The notes under the pieces are model-generated. The model did no database searches. It saw nothing but the letters and a program-made list of their open reading frames with translations, and was not told the origin of the DNA. The translations under genes and the position numbers were made by a program. Positions 1-10,785 of a DNA stretch of 25,438 nt are shown here, one piece after another. Each line of letters starts with the position of its first letter. Within the stretch, counting starts at the first letter, position 1. The stretch spans positions 1-25,438 of the forward strand of contig JAPZLL010000091.1 in the NCBI GenBank assembly GCA_036250225.1, written 5' to 3'. The stretch is from Cercophora sp. LCS_1 (taxonomy: Eukaryota; Ascomycota; Sordariomycetes; Sordariales; Lasiosphaeriaceae).

Positions 1-1299
1 CAATAAAGGCGTGTACGATAGCCGGCTCTCTGATCAGACGAAGCCGACAAATATCATTGACTTTGCAATGAGGATCGGTGGGGTTATCCGGATAATAGTG
101 TGGATGGATGCGCCAGGTGGCAACCTACACTACGGGCAAGGCCGCCAGGATCAAGGCCGCAAGAAGAGGGCAATAAATATAACGATAAACAAAACCAACA
201 AGCGGATTAGAGCCGTCCGATCAGAGGGCCAATAAGTTTGAATAGGCAGTTGGAAGTGGTGCCTAGGGTTGGAGTTGCTTCTATGGACACGATGGAGGGG
301 GCAACGACCAAGACCAAAATAAGAGCATAAAGTGGAACTGGCCGCCCCTGGTATAGCTAAGCCCTCTGATCGGATGTGCTTTAGCCCAAAGCCTCCCATC
401 AAGCTTAATGGGCTGGGTTATTGGAGACCAGTGCTGTTGCTTTTGTGTGGGTGGTCACGTGACGAGGCACACAACGTCGGCTTTTTGTTGCGTCGGGGTT
501 TAACCAGCATATTAAATGAAATCTACAGTTTACACCAACTGGGCCCTCTGATCAAGGGGGCTTCAATCGGAAGAAGTTGGTTTGTTGTTGGCGCTAAACA
601 CCGCCGCACTTTCTCCAAGTATACGCCTCGATGCACTTGCTCTGCCGCTGCACCGGCCTCCCAGACATGCACCATTTCGTCGTTCCATTGCAACTACCAC
701 GACCCCCGTTCGATCGGATCAGGCCGGTTTATCTAACCCGGGTCCTCGGGCACGCCGTAATCAGCATGTAAATTGGTAACTATGGCCGGACTGAGTCGCC
801 CGTTCCGCATCATGGCTCCGCTCGGGTTCTGACCAACTCTAATGGCAGAAAGCCTACTTCCACATATCGGTGCCACGTAAAGTCTTACTCTACCGTCTGA
901 TCAGAGGGACAATATATGCTCAAAGAAGTGTTGGTGTATAGATAAGGGGGAAAGCGCCAGTTTTGGTTGTTGTGAGCAAGAGTGGGGTCGGGTGGTCCCT
1001 TACCCATGGCCTGTTCCCTCCTTCCCTCCTTCCTTCCTTCCTTCCTTTATTCAGCTTAGTGTTCTGTCGCCTTGCTTCTCTCTGATCAGATGGCGAGGCA
1101 AGTTTCCAGTATGCGACGTTGAAGTCAGGATGTCGGCTTGTTGGTGCGAGATGGAGGATACCACAACGGACAAGTGTGCATACGAAAACCACTGTGTGTG
1201 GCGGTCACAAATAGAGTAGCATAGTGCTCCGGCCAGAGGAGCAATGTTAGAACAGTAACTACAATCTATATAAACCATCAGCCCACAGCCCAATACATT
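1..1299. other. Gene-free left flank with palindromic motif copies
   Basis: No open frame here looks like a real gene; the short frames are low-complexity and not conserved elsewhere in the window. The stretch carries six copies of the GATC-centred palindrome (GATC cores at 32, 219, 368, 550, 899 and 1084) and a CCTT-type microsatellite. It lies downstream of the minus-strand protease gene that ends at 1300, so part of it may be that gene's 3' UTR. Confidence 0.6.
1016..1050. repeat. CCTT/CTTC pyrimidine microsatellite
   Basis: A nearly uninterrupted run of CTTC/CCTT units. It is a simple sequence repeat with no coding potential that I can defend. Confidence 0.85.
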
Positions 1300-3666
1300 C
1301 TACAGGTCGTCCCAGCCATGGAAGTCCGCCTCGTGTGTAGGTGGTAGAAACGGGTTTGATGTGCGCGGAAACAGTGGACGCAGCAACCGGTCAGCGTCTC
1401 GCGCGAGAGAGGGGTCCTCCTTTGAAGCTACAACAGAGACACTAGAGGGCGCCGCTGAACGACCACGACGTAGTGGCGGGGCAGCGCCAGGGGCAACGCT
1501 GCCAGTCGAGCCGATCAACACAGAAGTGGTCACAATAGCAGAAGACACTTTCAGTGCGCCACGTTGAGCCGAAAAAGCGTCTCCGGTGGGTGCGGGGACT
1601 GGCAGTTTGGGAGTAAGTGATAGGAGGCAAGGGGTTGCATCCTTTAGCGTAACAGTGGCTAGCATCGTTGGCGAATGCAGTGGAGGGTTAAGTGGTGCAA
1701 TGTTGGGCGTCTCGTTAGCTGGCAGTGTTTGCGCCGCGGGTGGAGGCCTGGGGGCCACAGGGTTGGCGGTGCTCGTGGCCGGCGTTGTTGGCGCAAGTGC
1801 TAGTGGCTTGAAGGGAGTGTGTATGGTGATATTTGGGGCTGGTGCTGTTGCTGGAGGGGGGGAAAGCTCCGATGATGCTTCCTTGGGGGTCTCCTGGGGC
1901 TGCGATGCTGGTGTTGCTGGTAGGAGCAGTGGAAGTTCGGGTGTGGTATCTCCAGGAACCTCTAGGGCCGGTGTCGTTCGATCAGAGGGCGAAGAATTGG
2001 GAGATATACCATTAAACATTATAGGTGCTGGTGGTGAAGAGGGTGTATCCTCAAGCGGAGTTGGTCCGGAGCTCTTATTGTCTTGCATAGAGACATCACC
2101 CACAGATATATCTTGCATGGAGACATTGTAATGACTCACCATAGACACGTCGTTATCGGCAGGAGTGGTGGGGGCGTCTTCTGGTATTATTTCATTGTCG
2201 TCTTCGTCATCTTCGTTATTCTGCTGTAGCGGTGACCCACCTCCCCCCCCAATACCTGCATATTTCGAGTGGCAGTACTGTACGTCTGATTGGAGGACGA
2301 TGGAAGTGGTGGGTGACTCCAGGGGTTGTTCCGGACTGCGCTTGGGCAGTATTGGGATTGACAGGGAAGTGGTAGCGTTATTGGCGACTCGGGGCGGGGA
2401 GTTGACGACGAGGCTGCTGTCCATTGTCGTCGGTAAATTGATCAGAGAATTGTAGAACCGTAAGACGAAGCCTTCGTCTTCCGGATCCCATGCCGTGTCA
2501 CCCCCAAAGTATGGAATCTTACAGGTGGGCTCATATTGAAGGGCATCGTGGATGACCCGCCCCCAGCACACTGTGATGTGGTGTGAGAGTTTATCTTTGT
2601 TGCACCTTTTTCCCCAGACTTTACCGTTGGTGGCGTGTGTAGGTGAGGTGTAGCCATCGAACCTAGGAGGACGCTCATAGCCCTCTATGGTCTGTTCCAA
2701 CAGGATAATCCTCACTGCTTCCACCACCATGAGCCCGCACTCTGAGCCGCCCCTTTGATGAGGCATCTGAACCCACTCCAGCTCAATGTCCTCAGGTATA
2801 ATGACAAGTATGGAAGAGCGGACGAGCCAGGGTATAACGATCTCCTTGAGCCTTTTGTAGCCGGTAGCCTTGTCGTTGTTCATAGAATCTGCGCTATACA
2901 GAACACCAAGTAAGTTGTTGAACACCGCCGCGATCCAATGGCTTCCTCCTATGTTAACTGGAATAGCCCAGAACCTCCGAGACGCCATTTCCAACCGCGT
3001 CTTCTTATGTGTTATTGGGTTGAACCACCTGTCCGAAATACCCAGAGATGCAATATATACCATGTCTTCCTTGTCCCGGAGGACGTATCCCATGAGGGCC
3101 GAGACCTCTTGGTTAGTCAACCAGCTTTCGTATGATATCCTCTGGAAAACGTCGTGGATGCGGAGGGCGCAGGTGTGCCACGGGACCCCAAAGATCATAC
3201 TGTGGCCCTTAGGTGGCGTGCCACTGGGGAAGTGTTCCTGATAGATCTGGGCTTCCTCTGGTCTGCCGCATGTCCCGTAATATCGCGGTCGAGCACGGAC
3301 GACCTTTTCCGTCCAGGAGATTGGCTCCTCCCGGAACTGGCAAAGCCGCCCCTCCGGAAGGCGCTCTGGATATAGGGACTGACGTGATAACATGTTGATG
3401 CGGTACTCAAGGTGGGATCGAAGCACCTCAGTAGTGAACGAGTAGGCGTAGTTTCCTACCGAGAATGCGAATTCACCTTCGAACACTGGGTCTTTGATGA
3501 AGTTGTGCTTGGGGAAGGGTGAAAAGACGTGGAGCTTCTTCCCCCTCACGAATCCCTTGGAGTGTGGAATCGACCTCATCTTCTTTGACGTCGCGGTGGA
3601 CAAGTCCACGGCGTAGCGCGTGCTGGATGGGTTGGCAGGTGCGAGGCTGTATGACAGATGTTCCAT
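1300..3666 (-). CDS. Ulp1-like (C48) cysteine protease A, transposon-associated type
   Basis: Encodes 788 aa from an ATG at 3664-3666 in a good context (CCAAAATGG); the frame stays open further upstream but without a better start. Residues 1-400 form a Ulp1/SENP-like peptidase region: His243 in 'GSHWIAA', Asp260 in 'SADSM', Gln304 and Cys310 in 'QRGGSECG', the expected H-D-Q-x5-C order of clan CE. In this family such enzymes cleave SUMO or related ubiquitin-like tails. Residues 480-760 are a long Pro/Thr/Ser-rich linker with an acidic patch and repeated VSMQD peptides, and the protein ends in a short 'DFHGWDDL' motif also kept in paralogue B. Two palindrome copies fall inside the gene (1980, 2440) and one sits about 85 bp upstream of the start. 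It is divergent from the broken Cys-rich gene at 4102. The target is unknown; a SUMO-pathway or transposon-maintenance role is inference. Confidence 0.85.
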   Translation of the reverse strand: MEHLSYSLAPANPSSTRYAVDLSTATSKKMRSIPHSKGFVRGKKLHVFSPFPKHNFIKDPVFEGEFAFSVGNYAYSFTTEVLRSHLEYRINMLSRQSLYPERLPEGRLCQFREEPISWTEKVVRARPRYYGTCGRPEEAQIYQEHFPSGTPPKGHSMIFGVPWHTCALRIHDVFQRISYESWLTNQEVSALMGYVLRDKEDMVYIASLGISDRWFNPITHKKTRLEMASRRFWAIPVNIGGSHWIAAVFNNLLGVLYSADSMNNDKATGYKRLKEIVIPWLVRSSILVIIPEDIELEWVQMPHQRGGSECGLMVVEAVRIILLEQTIEGYERPPRFDGYTSPTHATNGKVWGKRCNKDKLSHHITVCWGRVIHDALQYEPTCKIPYFGGDTAWDPEDEGFVLRFYNSLINLPTTMDSSLVVNSPPRVANNATTSLSIPILPKRSPEQPLESPTTSIVLQSDVQYCHSKYAGIGGGGGSPLQQNNEDDEDDNEIIPEDAPTTPADNDVSMVSHYNVSMQDISVGDVSMQDNKSSGPTPLEDTPSSPPAPIMFNGISPNSSPSDRTTPALEVPGDTTPELPLLLPATPASQPQETPKEASSELSPPPATAPAPNITIHTPFKPLALAPTTPATSTANPVAPRPPPAAQTLPANETPNIAPLNPPLHSPTMLATVTLKDATPCLLSLTPKLPVPAPTGDAFSAQRGALKVSSAIVTTSVLIGSTGSVAPGAAPPLRRGRSAAPSSVSVVASKEDPSLARDADRLLRPLFPRTSNPFLPPTHEADFHGWDDL

Positions 3667-3745
3667 TTTGGCGGTGTCGGAGGCAGGGCTTTGGCGATGT
3701 GCGATGCCACACGGCGCTGTATGAACATATGTGTAAGTATTACTT

Positions 3746-3762
3746 GACCTGATCAGAGGGAG
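3746..3762. repeat. Palindromic motif copy upstream of protease A
   Basis: Reads CCTGATCAGAGGG at 3748-3760, in the divergent region between protease A (start 3666) and the Cys-rich pseudogene (start 4102). The paralogous protease B also has a copy just upstream of its start, so the position is shared by both pairs. Confidence 0.8.
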
Positions 3763-4101
3763 ACGGAATAGACATGTTGTGGTTTGGAGGCAGAAGGGTT
3801 GGAAACACGATGTTGGGTTGGGGTGGTGGGGGTGATCGGGATCAAGATGGGGACTGCATTGCAAGTAAACAGGCGTGCCTGGTGATCCAAGCCCGGGTTT
3901 GGCGGCGGTAGGGAGCTTGAGTTCATCCGATTAAAGGAAGGGGCGGTCAGTAAATCGGTAAGGTCGCGCAGAAGCCATAAATCAGTCGGTAGGTGCGATC
4001 TATTTCGGTCCAACCTTGACGTCCAAATACCAGCCATCGACCGTCTCCAGCCCCCCTCGGCACTTTCCTCCCTTTAAAGAACGATAGCAAATCTACCGAA
4101 C

Positions 4102-5021
4102 ATGTCTATAAATCCGTCCCTTCCGGTTGTTGAGGAGCTTGTGCCCTTTTTAATGCCATCCAGACCAAACGATCTCGTTATGTACAGAGGCAAACCAATG
4201 CCCGCTCGTGCTGTTTGGGTGTTGGATCCCTCTCAAACGTCAACGGAGCCACTCCCGGACAATAGTACTCCCCAGCCGTTTCCAATGTCAATGGGCCACT
4301 AAGCGGTCGTTTTCCAGGCCCAACCCAAGTTGCGCGTTTTCAGTTTATAAGGGCCATATGAACGGATGTACGTTGCGTGGACGGTTCAACCAGAGAGGGG
4401 TGCTATTATACAATTGTTTACTTTATTTGGGCTTCACGCGGACTGGGTGCGTCTGATCGGACGGAGCCAGTTTTTGGTTCCCAATATGGTATATGTTGAG
4501 GCTCACAATGGTGGGTTGTTTGGGCGGTGGCTTCACCATATCAGTAATTGGCTTCCAAATTTGAAGGGGCTTTTCATCCAGATGTTCGGCAAAATGTGAG
4601 TGGACTGTCCCGTCCGATCAGACGGAGAGCCGTGAGCGCTGACACGGCCATCAATAGAAACAAGAACCCCTGTTCCGAATGTGTTGCCTCTTTTCACCGC
4701 TCTTTCAGGGTCATTGATGGTCAGAAGGTACAGCTGATGTGGCCATTCTTCGAGTGCGTGTCTTGCCCGGCCATTTTCGATGATCCCCGTCGCGGACGCT
4801 GTGGCAACTGCTAGTTTAGTGACTGGGTATGCAGTTATGAGGGGGAAGTTGGTGGCAAGGCGAGACAGTGGAGGGCGGTTAAGTCGATGGCGGACTCACC
4901 CCTGAACATTTCCACTGCCCCCATTGGGGACGAATACAGGATCGACTTGGAGTAGGTGCTTTGGATCCAGGCGCAAGCCATGCGCAAGCAGGACAAGAAC
5001 CGCAAAAGGGTCAAGCTTTGA
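4102..5021 (+). pseudogene. Cys-rich putative zinc-binding protein A, decayed paralogue of the 9177-10113 gene
   Basis: Starts with ATG at 4102. Alignment by eye to the intact paralogue runs along the whole length but needs frame changes near 4290-4300 and near 4365. The shared block 'VYVEAHNGG.FGR' and 'KGLFIQ' is followed by an intron at 4596-4657 (GTGAGT...AATAG) in the same place as in the paralogue. Exon 2 keeps 'NPCSECVASF', 'DGQKVQLMWPFFECVS' and 'RRGRCGNC'. An in-frame TAG at 4812-4814 stands where the paralogue has Gln, consistent with a CAG to TAG change. A second in-frame TAG is at 4953-4955, and the paralogue-like basic tail ends at TGA 5019-5021. Two palindrome copies lie inside (4455 and, in the intron, 4616). 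The cysteines suggest metal binding but I recognise no named family. Confidence 0.8.
4609..4628. repeat. Palindromic motif copy inside the intron of the Cys-rich pseudogene
   Basis: CGTCCGATCAGACGGAG at 4611-4627 is a 16-bp palindrome with one mismatch plus an extra base. It sits inside a 62-nt intron, while the homologous intron at 9589-9631 is 43 nt and lacks the motif. The 19-nt difference is about the size of the motif. Confidence 0.8.
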
Positions 5022-5468
5022 ACCTGGGTGCATTCTCAGTGGTTTTGCTAGGGTTGTAGTTGTTTTCATTGCATTAAGTACGGTATAAGAAGATATCCCA
5101 TGGCAAAATATGGACTAGTGTCGGTTTTGGCTCACCTCGCACACTGCCAACCGAGATTGACAGAGCGCCACTGCAGCAGACGCTGGGGATGGGCAGCGTC
5201 TCGGTGCGAGTGAGGCAAGAGAGAATTTCAAGAACAAGAAACCATTGACGTTGCCCCTCTGATCGAAGTAACTTGCGATGGGACAGTGTGAGAACGAGAT
5301 GATCTTGATGTATCTAGTGCTTTCCAGTTATTTCGATATGGTACCCCATTTCCATGGCGCTAACTTCCACTGAATTGCGCAGGCGCTGGCGTTTGGGACA
5401 AAACAACTTTCCATCCGGTTCGTCTGATCAGAGGGACGGCGGCCTCTATATGCTTGCATTCTGGACCA
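5022..5468. other. Intergenic region between the Cys-rich pseudogene and the transposase 3' end
   Basis: I see no gene here. The stretch holds two motif copies, at 5254-5268 (CCCCTCTGATCGAAG) and 5421-5439 (GATC core at 5426); the second lies about 30-50 bp past the transposase stop codon. I looked for long terminal inverted repeats matching the other side of the transposase and did not recognise any. Confidence 0.55.
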
Positions 5469-8279
5469 TTATCGTTCGCCGCCATACGATTCGGTTTCGT
5501 CCGAATATTCACTTGACGATGGCTCATCCGAGTCACCAGACCTATCAGTGGAATGCACAGGATCCGAACCCCGGGCGACAATGCAATCGCCCGAGGTTGG
5601 GGTTTCGTCTTGTGGAAGGTCTTGCTGTTCAGCGAATGGACGAGCAGAGCGTTTGATCCGCTCTTGCACCTTAGCGGCCCTCCGCTGCCCAGTGCCTTCC
5701 TGGACAGTCAGCTTCCGCCTCACTGCCCCCTCCCTCTGATTGGACGCATCTTCGCTGGCCAGGTCGATGCACTCATGTGCCGATGCAATGCGGCGCGCAG
5801 AGGATTTGATACCCGTCTTGGTGCGGCCAGCTATTGGACGCTTTGTGGCGGGCCTGACTGCCCTGGACTTTGTTGGATTAGAGCGGCTGGCCACCTGTTT
5901 ATTTACTGGGGCAGAGCTCTTGTGTGCACCCGACTTGCGCCTGGAGGTCACTGGCTTACCACCTGGCAAAATTGGCTCCTTGCCAAATGGACCGCTGTTG
6001 AGCGGTGGGCGGCCTTTGGGCACCGCCTTCTTCGGCACGATCAGGTTCAGATAGGGATCTGTGGCATCCCTGCTCTGCCGAAGACGCCAGAAAGGTGCGC
6101 AGGACGCTGGGTCAACGAGGCCTACTTCGCCCGCCTCACGTCGCTCGCTCATCCGGTGTGTACAGGGGAGACCATATTGCGCCGTGAAGGAGCCTAGACA
6201 TTGTCCCAGATCCCGGTGTGGCCGGTTAGGTGCAGGCGTAGTACCTAACAGTTTCATGTGCTGGTGATAAAGTAGATCTAAGGCCCAGAGTGACAACCCA
6301 AGTTCCACCCCGCCGAGCCACTCGCGACCCAGGTAATCGAGGCGGACCTTGCCGGTTGCCTTCCTAACCTTGTGCCGGTTGGCTTTGATATGACTGTCGA
6401 TGTACCGATTCATGGTCTCGAAAAGGATGAGAAAACCGTTGCGGCAAGTCATGCCCTGGCTCTTCGCAGAACCGTTTGTAGCCTCATTGGGTGAGGTCAA
6501 TACAAAACTGTAGTTGCAATACCTGCGAGTGTAGCAATAGGCCCATTCCTCGATATGGGGTAGCCTTTCGTTGTCAATATACTCCATGAGAGCCGGTTGG
6601 CCCTTACCGAATTGCCTTCTCATGAGTGCTAGCGCCCTCTCGTGATCCTCTACCGTCCGAGCGAAAACGATATGTTTCCACAAGAAAAAGAAGCTGGTTC
6701 TCATAAGGGCTATACTCCCTGGGAGGTCACCAAGTGTCTCTCGGACAGTCCTGGTATTGGTACCAGGCTTCGCATGGAGGCGATGGACCTCCTTAAGGTC
6801 CTCTCGCACTGCTTCTGCACTTTCGTTGTTCTCACCGTTGTCCCCCGCCGAATTAGGGACTGGGTTCTCATATTTCCGCCAGCGCTTTTTGATGGCCTTG
6901 ACCATGTTGCCGTTGAGGTGCCACACGCAGCGCTGCTGCTGTACACCCATATATTTGTCCAGCCCTTTGATCACAGAGGAGTCTCCGTCTGTGATGACGA
7001 CCTGTGGCAAGGGAATCTCGTTATCAGCCATAGTGTCATTGACCCAGCTGAAGACTTAGTCATACACTTCGTCCGTCTCACTTCTAACCAAGGCTTGGAA
7101 GACCGGAATAACAACCCTTTCGCTTGTAACCACAACTGCAATGAAAAGGGGCCATTCCTTATTATTGACGCAATAGGTGGCGTCCATGAGGAAACAATGT
7201 GGTGCGCGCTTCCACACCCCGTACTGCGTCTTTGTCATCCAGCACAACGCGGACATATCCCCCTTGCTATCGAAAAACTGTTTGGCGCTCTTTATATATT
7301 TGCGCTCTGTGATTAGCCGGCAAGAGGCGTTGAAGTCAGGGTAGCCGTCATGCACCTTACGGCGGTACTGGTAACGGAGCATGTATACGTCTTCGATGAT
7401 CAATCCCTTGTCAGGCCACTCCATCTGAGCCATATCCAGGATAGCCCCGCACTTGATAGTGGGGTTGGCGAATTTACTGTCGAACCACTCGATCTGATTA
7501 GACGTCAACGAGCGGATCCTGTTCATCGCATGAGCCTGGCGCGTTTCCGATTTTGCGTGGCCTGTATGCGTTGGGTCCACGAGTCGAGCGGTCCATCCCT
7601 CGTCGGGGAGGCCGGGGATCGTATGTTTGGTGTAGCGGGTGACAGTTACCCTAAAGCTGCACCCACAGACCACTTTCCGCGATTTGCGTCTAGAACCGTA
7701 GCCCTGCGAGGCCTTCATTTTGGGGTTGGTCCTATTACAGACTAGGTCGTAATTTTTCGATGATCCCCTATCCCTCGATCTCCTCTTATTGTAACCAAAC
7801 CGGTTATCCCATGCCCAAGCATATAGCTCTGCCTCTAGGTCGTTGAGGTTGCGAGGCCTATCAGGGTCAAACAGTTTGCTGTTGATGGACACGTCCCAGT
7901 TCAGTAATGATGAGAATGTTGGAGTGTACGGCCCCTCGTAGTCAAAGGTTTGATCAGAGGAGGTATCGTCTTCTGCATTCGCATCCTTGAGTTTTACTGC
8001 CCTTACCGCTTCCTCAAGCGTCAGGGGTTCACTGAGACGGAACGGCGACGATGGCAGAGACGCACTGTCACTGTTGTGTAGCAGCTCAGAATTGAAAGGG
8101 CTGGCAGTTGCGGCGCGCTTCTTCCTTGGGTCAAAAGAAGGGATGGGAGACGAATTGCTGGGGAGAGACGGTGGGCTCCCAATACGGTCTGTATCGGGAG
8201 ATGCATCCCCTCTCGGTTGGGGCGGGGTGCTCAGGAGACGCCCCGGTTTGAAGAACCTTGGTGAAGTCTGCTTTCCCAT
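5469..8279 (-). pseudogene. MULE (Mutator-like) transposase, one in-frame stop
   Basis: A single frame runs from ATG 8277-8279 to TAA 5469-5471 (936 codons before the final stop), broken only by an internal TAA at 7056-7058 (codon 408). Residues about 145-241 resemble a FAR1/WRKY-GCM1-type zinc-binding domain (Cys181, Cys205/207, 'PTHTGH'). The MULE core follows: Asp366 in 'LMDATY', Asp431 in 'VVITDGD', the 'CVWHL' motif near 451-455, and a probable Glu near 599 in 'SPNEATNG', so the DDE triad looks preserved. A SWIM-like finger is near 694-708 ('YGLPCTHRM'), then a basic, low-complexity tail. The reading frame continues with recognisable sequence straight after the stop ('VFSWVNDTM'), so the break is recent, an assembly error, or read through. 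Motif copies at 5738, 7496 and 7952 are coding here. It is flanked by the inverted protease/Cys-rich pairs. Confidence 0.88.
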
Positions 8280-9001
8280 GATGAGCGCCTCTACCTAAGA
8301 TGATATATGTCAGATCAAAGCACCACATTCAGCGGGGGGGCCAATATACAGCAGGGTTGCAGGGCGAGGCGTGTGACGTATACTTGTGAGCGTGAAGGGA
8401 TATGGGGGAATGGAGAGTTGGGAGAGCGGAAAACCAAAGTCGAAAGGCAGGTACGAAGAAAACGCAGTGCTAACGTCGGACGTGGCAGCAAGCCCGCCAG
8501 TCAACAGTGTGGGGCAGGGCCTGGTCCTGTCCGGCATCACATTGGCTGCCCCCCTTGACAGGGTACCAAATGACGTCGGCGTGCGCGGGGCTCAACGGCC
8601 GCTTCAGCAATACCCCGCCATCCGATCAGAGGGGTGCCATCTCCCAATGCTGAAATACACGGCATGGCGGCCTTTCACGCACCATCAGATGTAACAGCGC
8701 CATCCACTGTCCCATCATGCCAATTAACAACATACATAATCTGGCAGCCCAAGGTTGCACATGCTTAGAACGAGCTTGGTTGGATCAGAGGGCGGGGTAG
8801 CGGGGCACGTAACCCCGCCCTAATTGACGAAAACTGCGCTGTGTTGTGTTGACTTTGGCTCTCAACAGCGAAAACACGCGATACACGCGAAAATAGGTCG
8901 TTGGCCGTCGCCAAAACAATTGCTCAATTGATTGAAGTTATCGTCGTTGTGTTCAAAAACCAGTGTGGGGATTTCCGACCGTTACCCCTCTTTCTGGATG
9001 G

Positions 9002-9063
9002 CCGCCACCAGCCTCTGGCGGCTTACCCAGCCACGAACACGGCTTGTTCCGTCGCCCGTTGAC
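9002..9063 (+). repeat. Relic of a multicopy coding fragment, inverted copy at 14182-14243
   Basis: The reverse complement matches 14182-14243 with 3 mismatches in 62 bases by eye. On the plus strand it reads 'TSLWRLTQPRTRLVPSPVD'. Two of the three differences are silent third-position changes in this frame, which suggests it once evolved as coding sequence. The frame ends soon after at a TGA. Confidence 0.75.
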
Positions 9064-9160
9064 ATGTTGCCCTGATCGAAAAGGGACGACCGAAAGCCCG
9101 AATTATGACACATCCGTTTTACTGTACAAATGCCCTCAATGAGCCCTAGCATCAGTGTGT

Positions 9161-9175
9161 GCCCTCTGATCAAAG
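9161..9175. repeat. Palindromic motif copy directly after the Cys-rich B stop codon
   Basis: GCCCTCTGATCAAAG ends one base from the stop codon (complement of 9177-9179) of the minus-strand Cys-rich gene. Protease B has a copy in the same position relative to its stop. Confidence 0.8.
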
Positions 9176-9176
9176 C

Positions 9177-10113
9177 TCAATGCTTCTGGTTGCCACCTTT
9201 TTTGCGGCGACCAGCAGCGGCCTGCCGCGCTGCTTCATATGCCACCTCCTGCATCTGAAAGCGATATGCCTCTGCCAGGTCGCCCGCCCACGCCTTGCCC
9301 CGCCCACAAGTCTTGGTGTTGACCTTGGAGCTTGCGAACTCCTGCTTCCCAAGCCACTCTCTAGCTTTCTTTCCCGCAAACCGGTGCTCGTAACTGCATG
9401 CCCGGTTGCTGTACTGACAATTCCCACAACGACCTCTCCGTTCATCCTCGGCGCCGTCAATAGCTTTCACAATTGAAACGCAATGGAAGAAAGGCCACAG
9501 TAGATGGACCTTCTCGCCGTCGACCACTCGGAACGCCCGCTGGTATGTTGCGAGACACTCGTTGCAGGGATTGGTATTCCTAGTGACCCTATAGGTTAGT
9601 AGTGACTTGACAGGCCCACTGCACCACTCACATATTACCAAGAGCCTGGATGAATAAGCCCTTGCACTTCTCAAGCCGGTCAAATATCTCCCAGAGGAAC
9701 CGACCAAAGGGACCTCCATTGTGTGCCTCAATATAAACAGGATTTATACCCCGATAGAACTTCGTCGATAGAAGTGATCTCCATGTATCATGGAGCTTCA
9801 TTAGTTGAAATGCCTTCATCAACTCATCGGCGTCTTCGGGCAGCTCCCATTCGACATAGAGACCATTGGCGGGCCCCTTGAGATGCCATATCCGTAGGTA
9901 GTTGCGGAGAAGGATGCACTGCTCGTGGGTCGCGAGCTTTCGTTGCTTGGCGCCTGCCGGTATTGGACCTGCAACCTCTCCGACCTTCTCAGGGACCCAG
10001 ACCCATTGCCGAGGAGCAAGCTCCTTTGACCGAGGCACGAGGGAGAGATCGGTTGGTCTTGAAGGGTCCATCTCCAGGGACCCAGACCAATCAGATTGAG
10101 TAGAGGCAGCCAT
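9177..10113 (-). CDS. Cys-rich putative zinc-binding protein B (intact, one intron)
   Basis: Exons 9632-10113 and 9177-9588 (minus strand) are joined across a 43-nt intron (9589-9631) with donor GTGAGT, a CTAAC branch-like sequence and TATAG acceptor; the splice joins AT+G and restores one frame of 297 aa. The start ATG is at 10111-10113 (AAAATGG). The C-terminal half carries 'NPCNECLATYQ', 'LLWPFFHCVS' and 'RRGRCGNCQYSNRACSYE', a CxxC...C...CxxC-x6-C arrangement that suggests metal binding, followed by a Lys/Arg-rich tail. It is the intact version of the pseudogene at 4102-5021, sharing 'EAHNGG.FGR' and 'KGLFIQ'. It is divergent from protease B, 672 bp apart, and near the transposase. I do not recognise a named family; a nucleic-acid-binding role is inference from the basic tail and cysteines. 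Confidence 0.82.
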
Positions 10114-10286
10114 TTTAGTCAAGAAAGTTGGCAGTGTGAGGATGGGAGCGGTTGGTTGGTCAAGAAGTTGTATGGAGAAGAAGAGGATAAGTTGAGGTGG
10201 GGAGGGAGACGGATATTTATGTGCGAAATATTGGCCGTGAGAATATGGGGCAGGAAGGCGTAAAGGAAACAGCGGTGTGGCTGCTC

Positions 10287-10302
10287 CTTCTGATCAGACG
10301 AA
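10287..10302. repeat. Palindromic motif copy in the divergent promoter region B
   Basis: CTTCTGATCAGACGAA with GATC at 10292, between Cys-rich B (start 10113) and protease B (start 10786). Two more copies follow at 10579-10593 and 10755-10770. Confidence 0.8.
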
Positions 10303-10431
10303 ATAACAACTGTTGCCTGCTACATTAGTTGGGCAGCTGATCTGAAACAAATAGTCGGATGAAACAAACAGTAGTCACGCGGTGGCCTACCTCAACGGCT
10401 TAACAAACCCATTTTCTGATCTCCGGCCAGC

Positions 10432-10785
10432 CTTACTTCTATATATTGCCCTTCCACTTTTCTTCCTCCACCTTTCCCACCTTCTAACCTGCAACCTGCA
10501 ACCAAACTTGAACCTCTACCTACCTCCACAGCCGCAAACCAGATCGCCTCCTTCAACAACTATCTACTACCCTACACGCCCTTTGATCAGACCACGTCAA
10601 GCCCTGAACCGTTGGCCTCACTTCCATACACCAAAACTCGGCCCTCAAACTCTCACGCTGCGGCGTGGAAAGTATCAGCTCCTGCCCAAGCCCCAACCCA
10701 GCCCAACCCAACTCAACCCAACCCAGCCCAATCACTACAAAGTCGCTTCAACCCCCCCTCTGATCAGACCATCGCCAATGCTGCA
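10432..10785 (+). promoter_or_regulatory. Pyrimidine-rich promoter and leader of protease B
   Basis: A TATATA-like sequence near 10440 is followed by a long C/T-rich tract, typical of fungal core promoters, then a CCCAAC-type repeat (about 10688-10732) and a motif copy ending about 16 bp before the start ATG. The frame is open upstream of the ATG but begins with non-ATG codons and is Pro/Gln-rich, so I take it as leader. Exact transcription start cannot be read from sequence. Confidence 0.45.

Larger units (their letters stand above)
8280..9176. other. Intergenic region upstream of the transposase
   Basis: No supportable gene. It contains motif copies at 8621-8634, 8780-8795 and 9161-9175, a weaker one near 9070-9086, and a 62-bp fragment (9002-9063) repeated in inverted orientation at 14182-14243. 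The transposase promoter should lie in the first few hundred bases; I see no clear TATA box. Confidence 0.55.
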
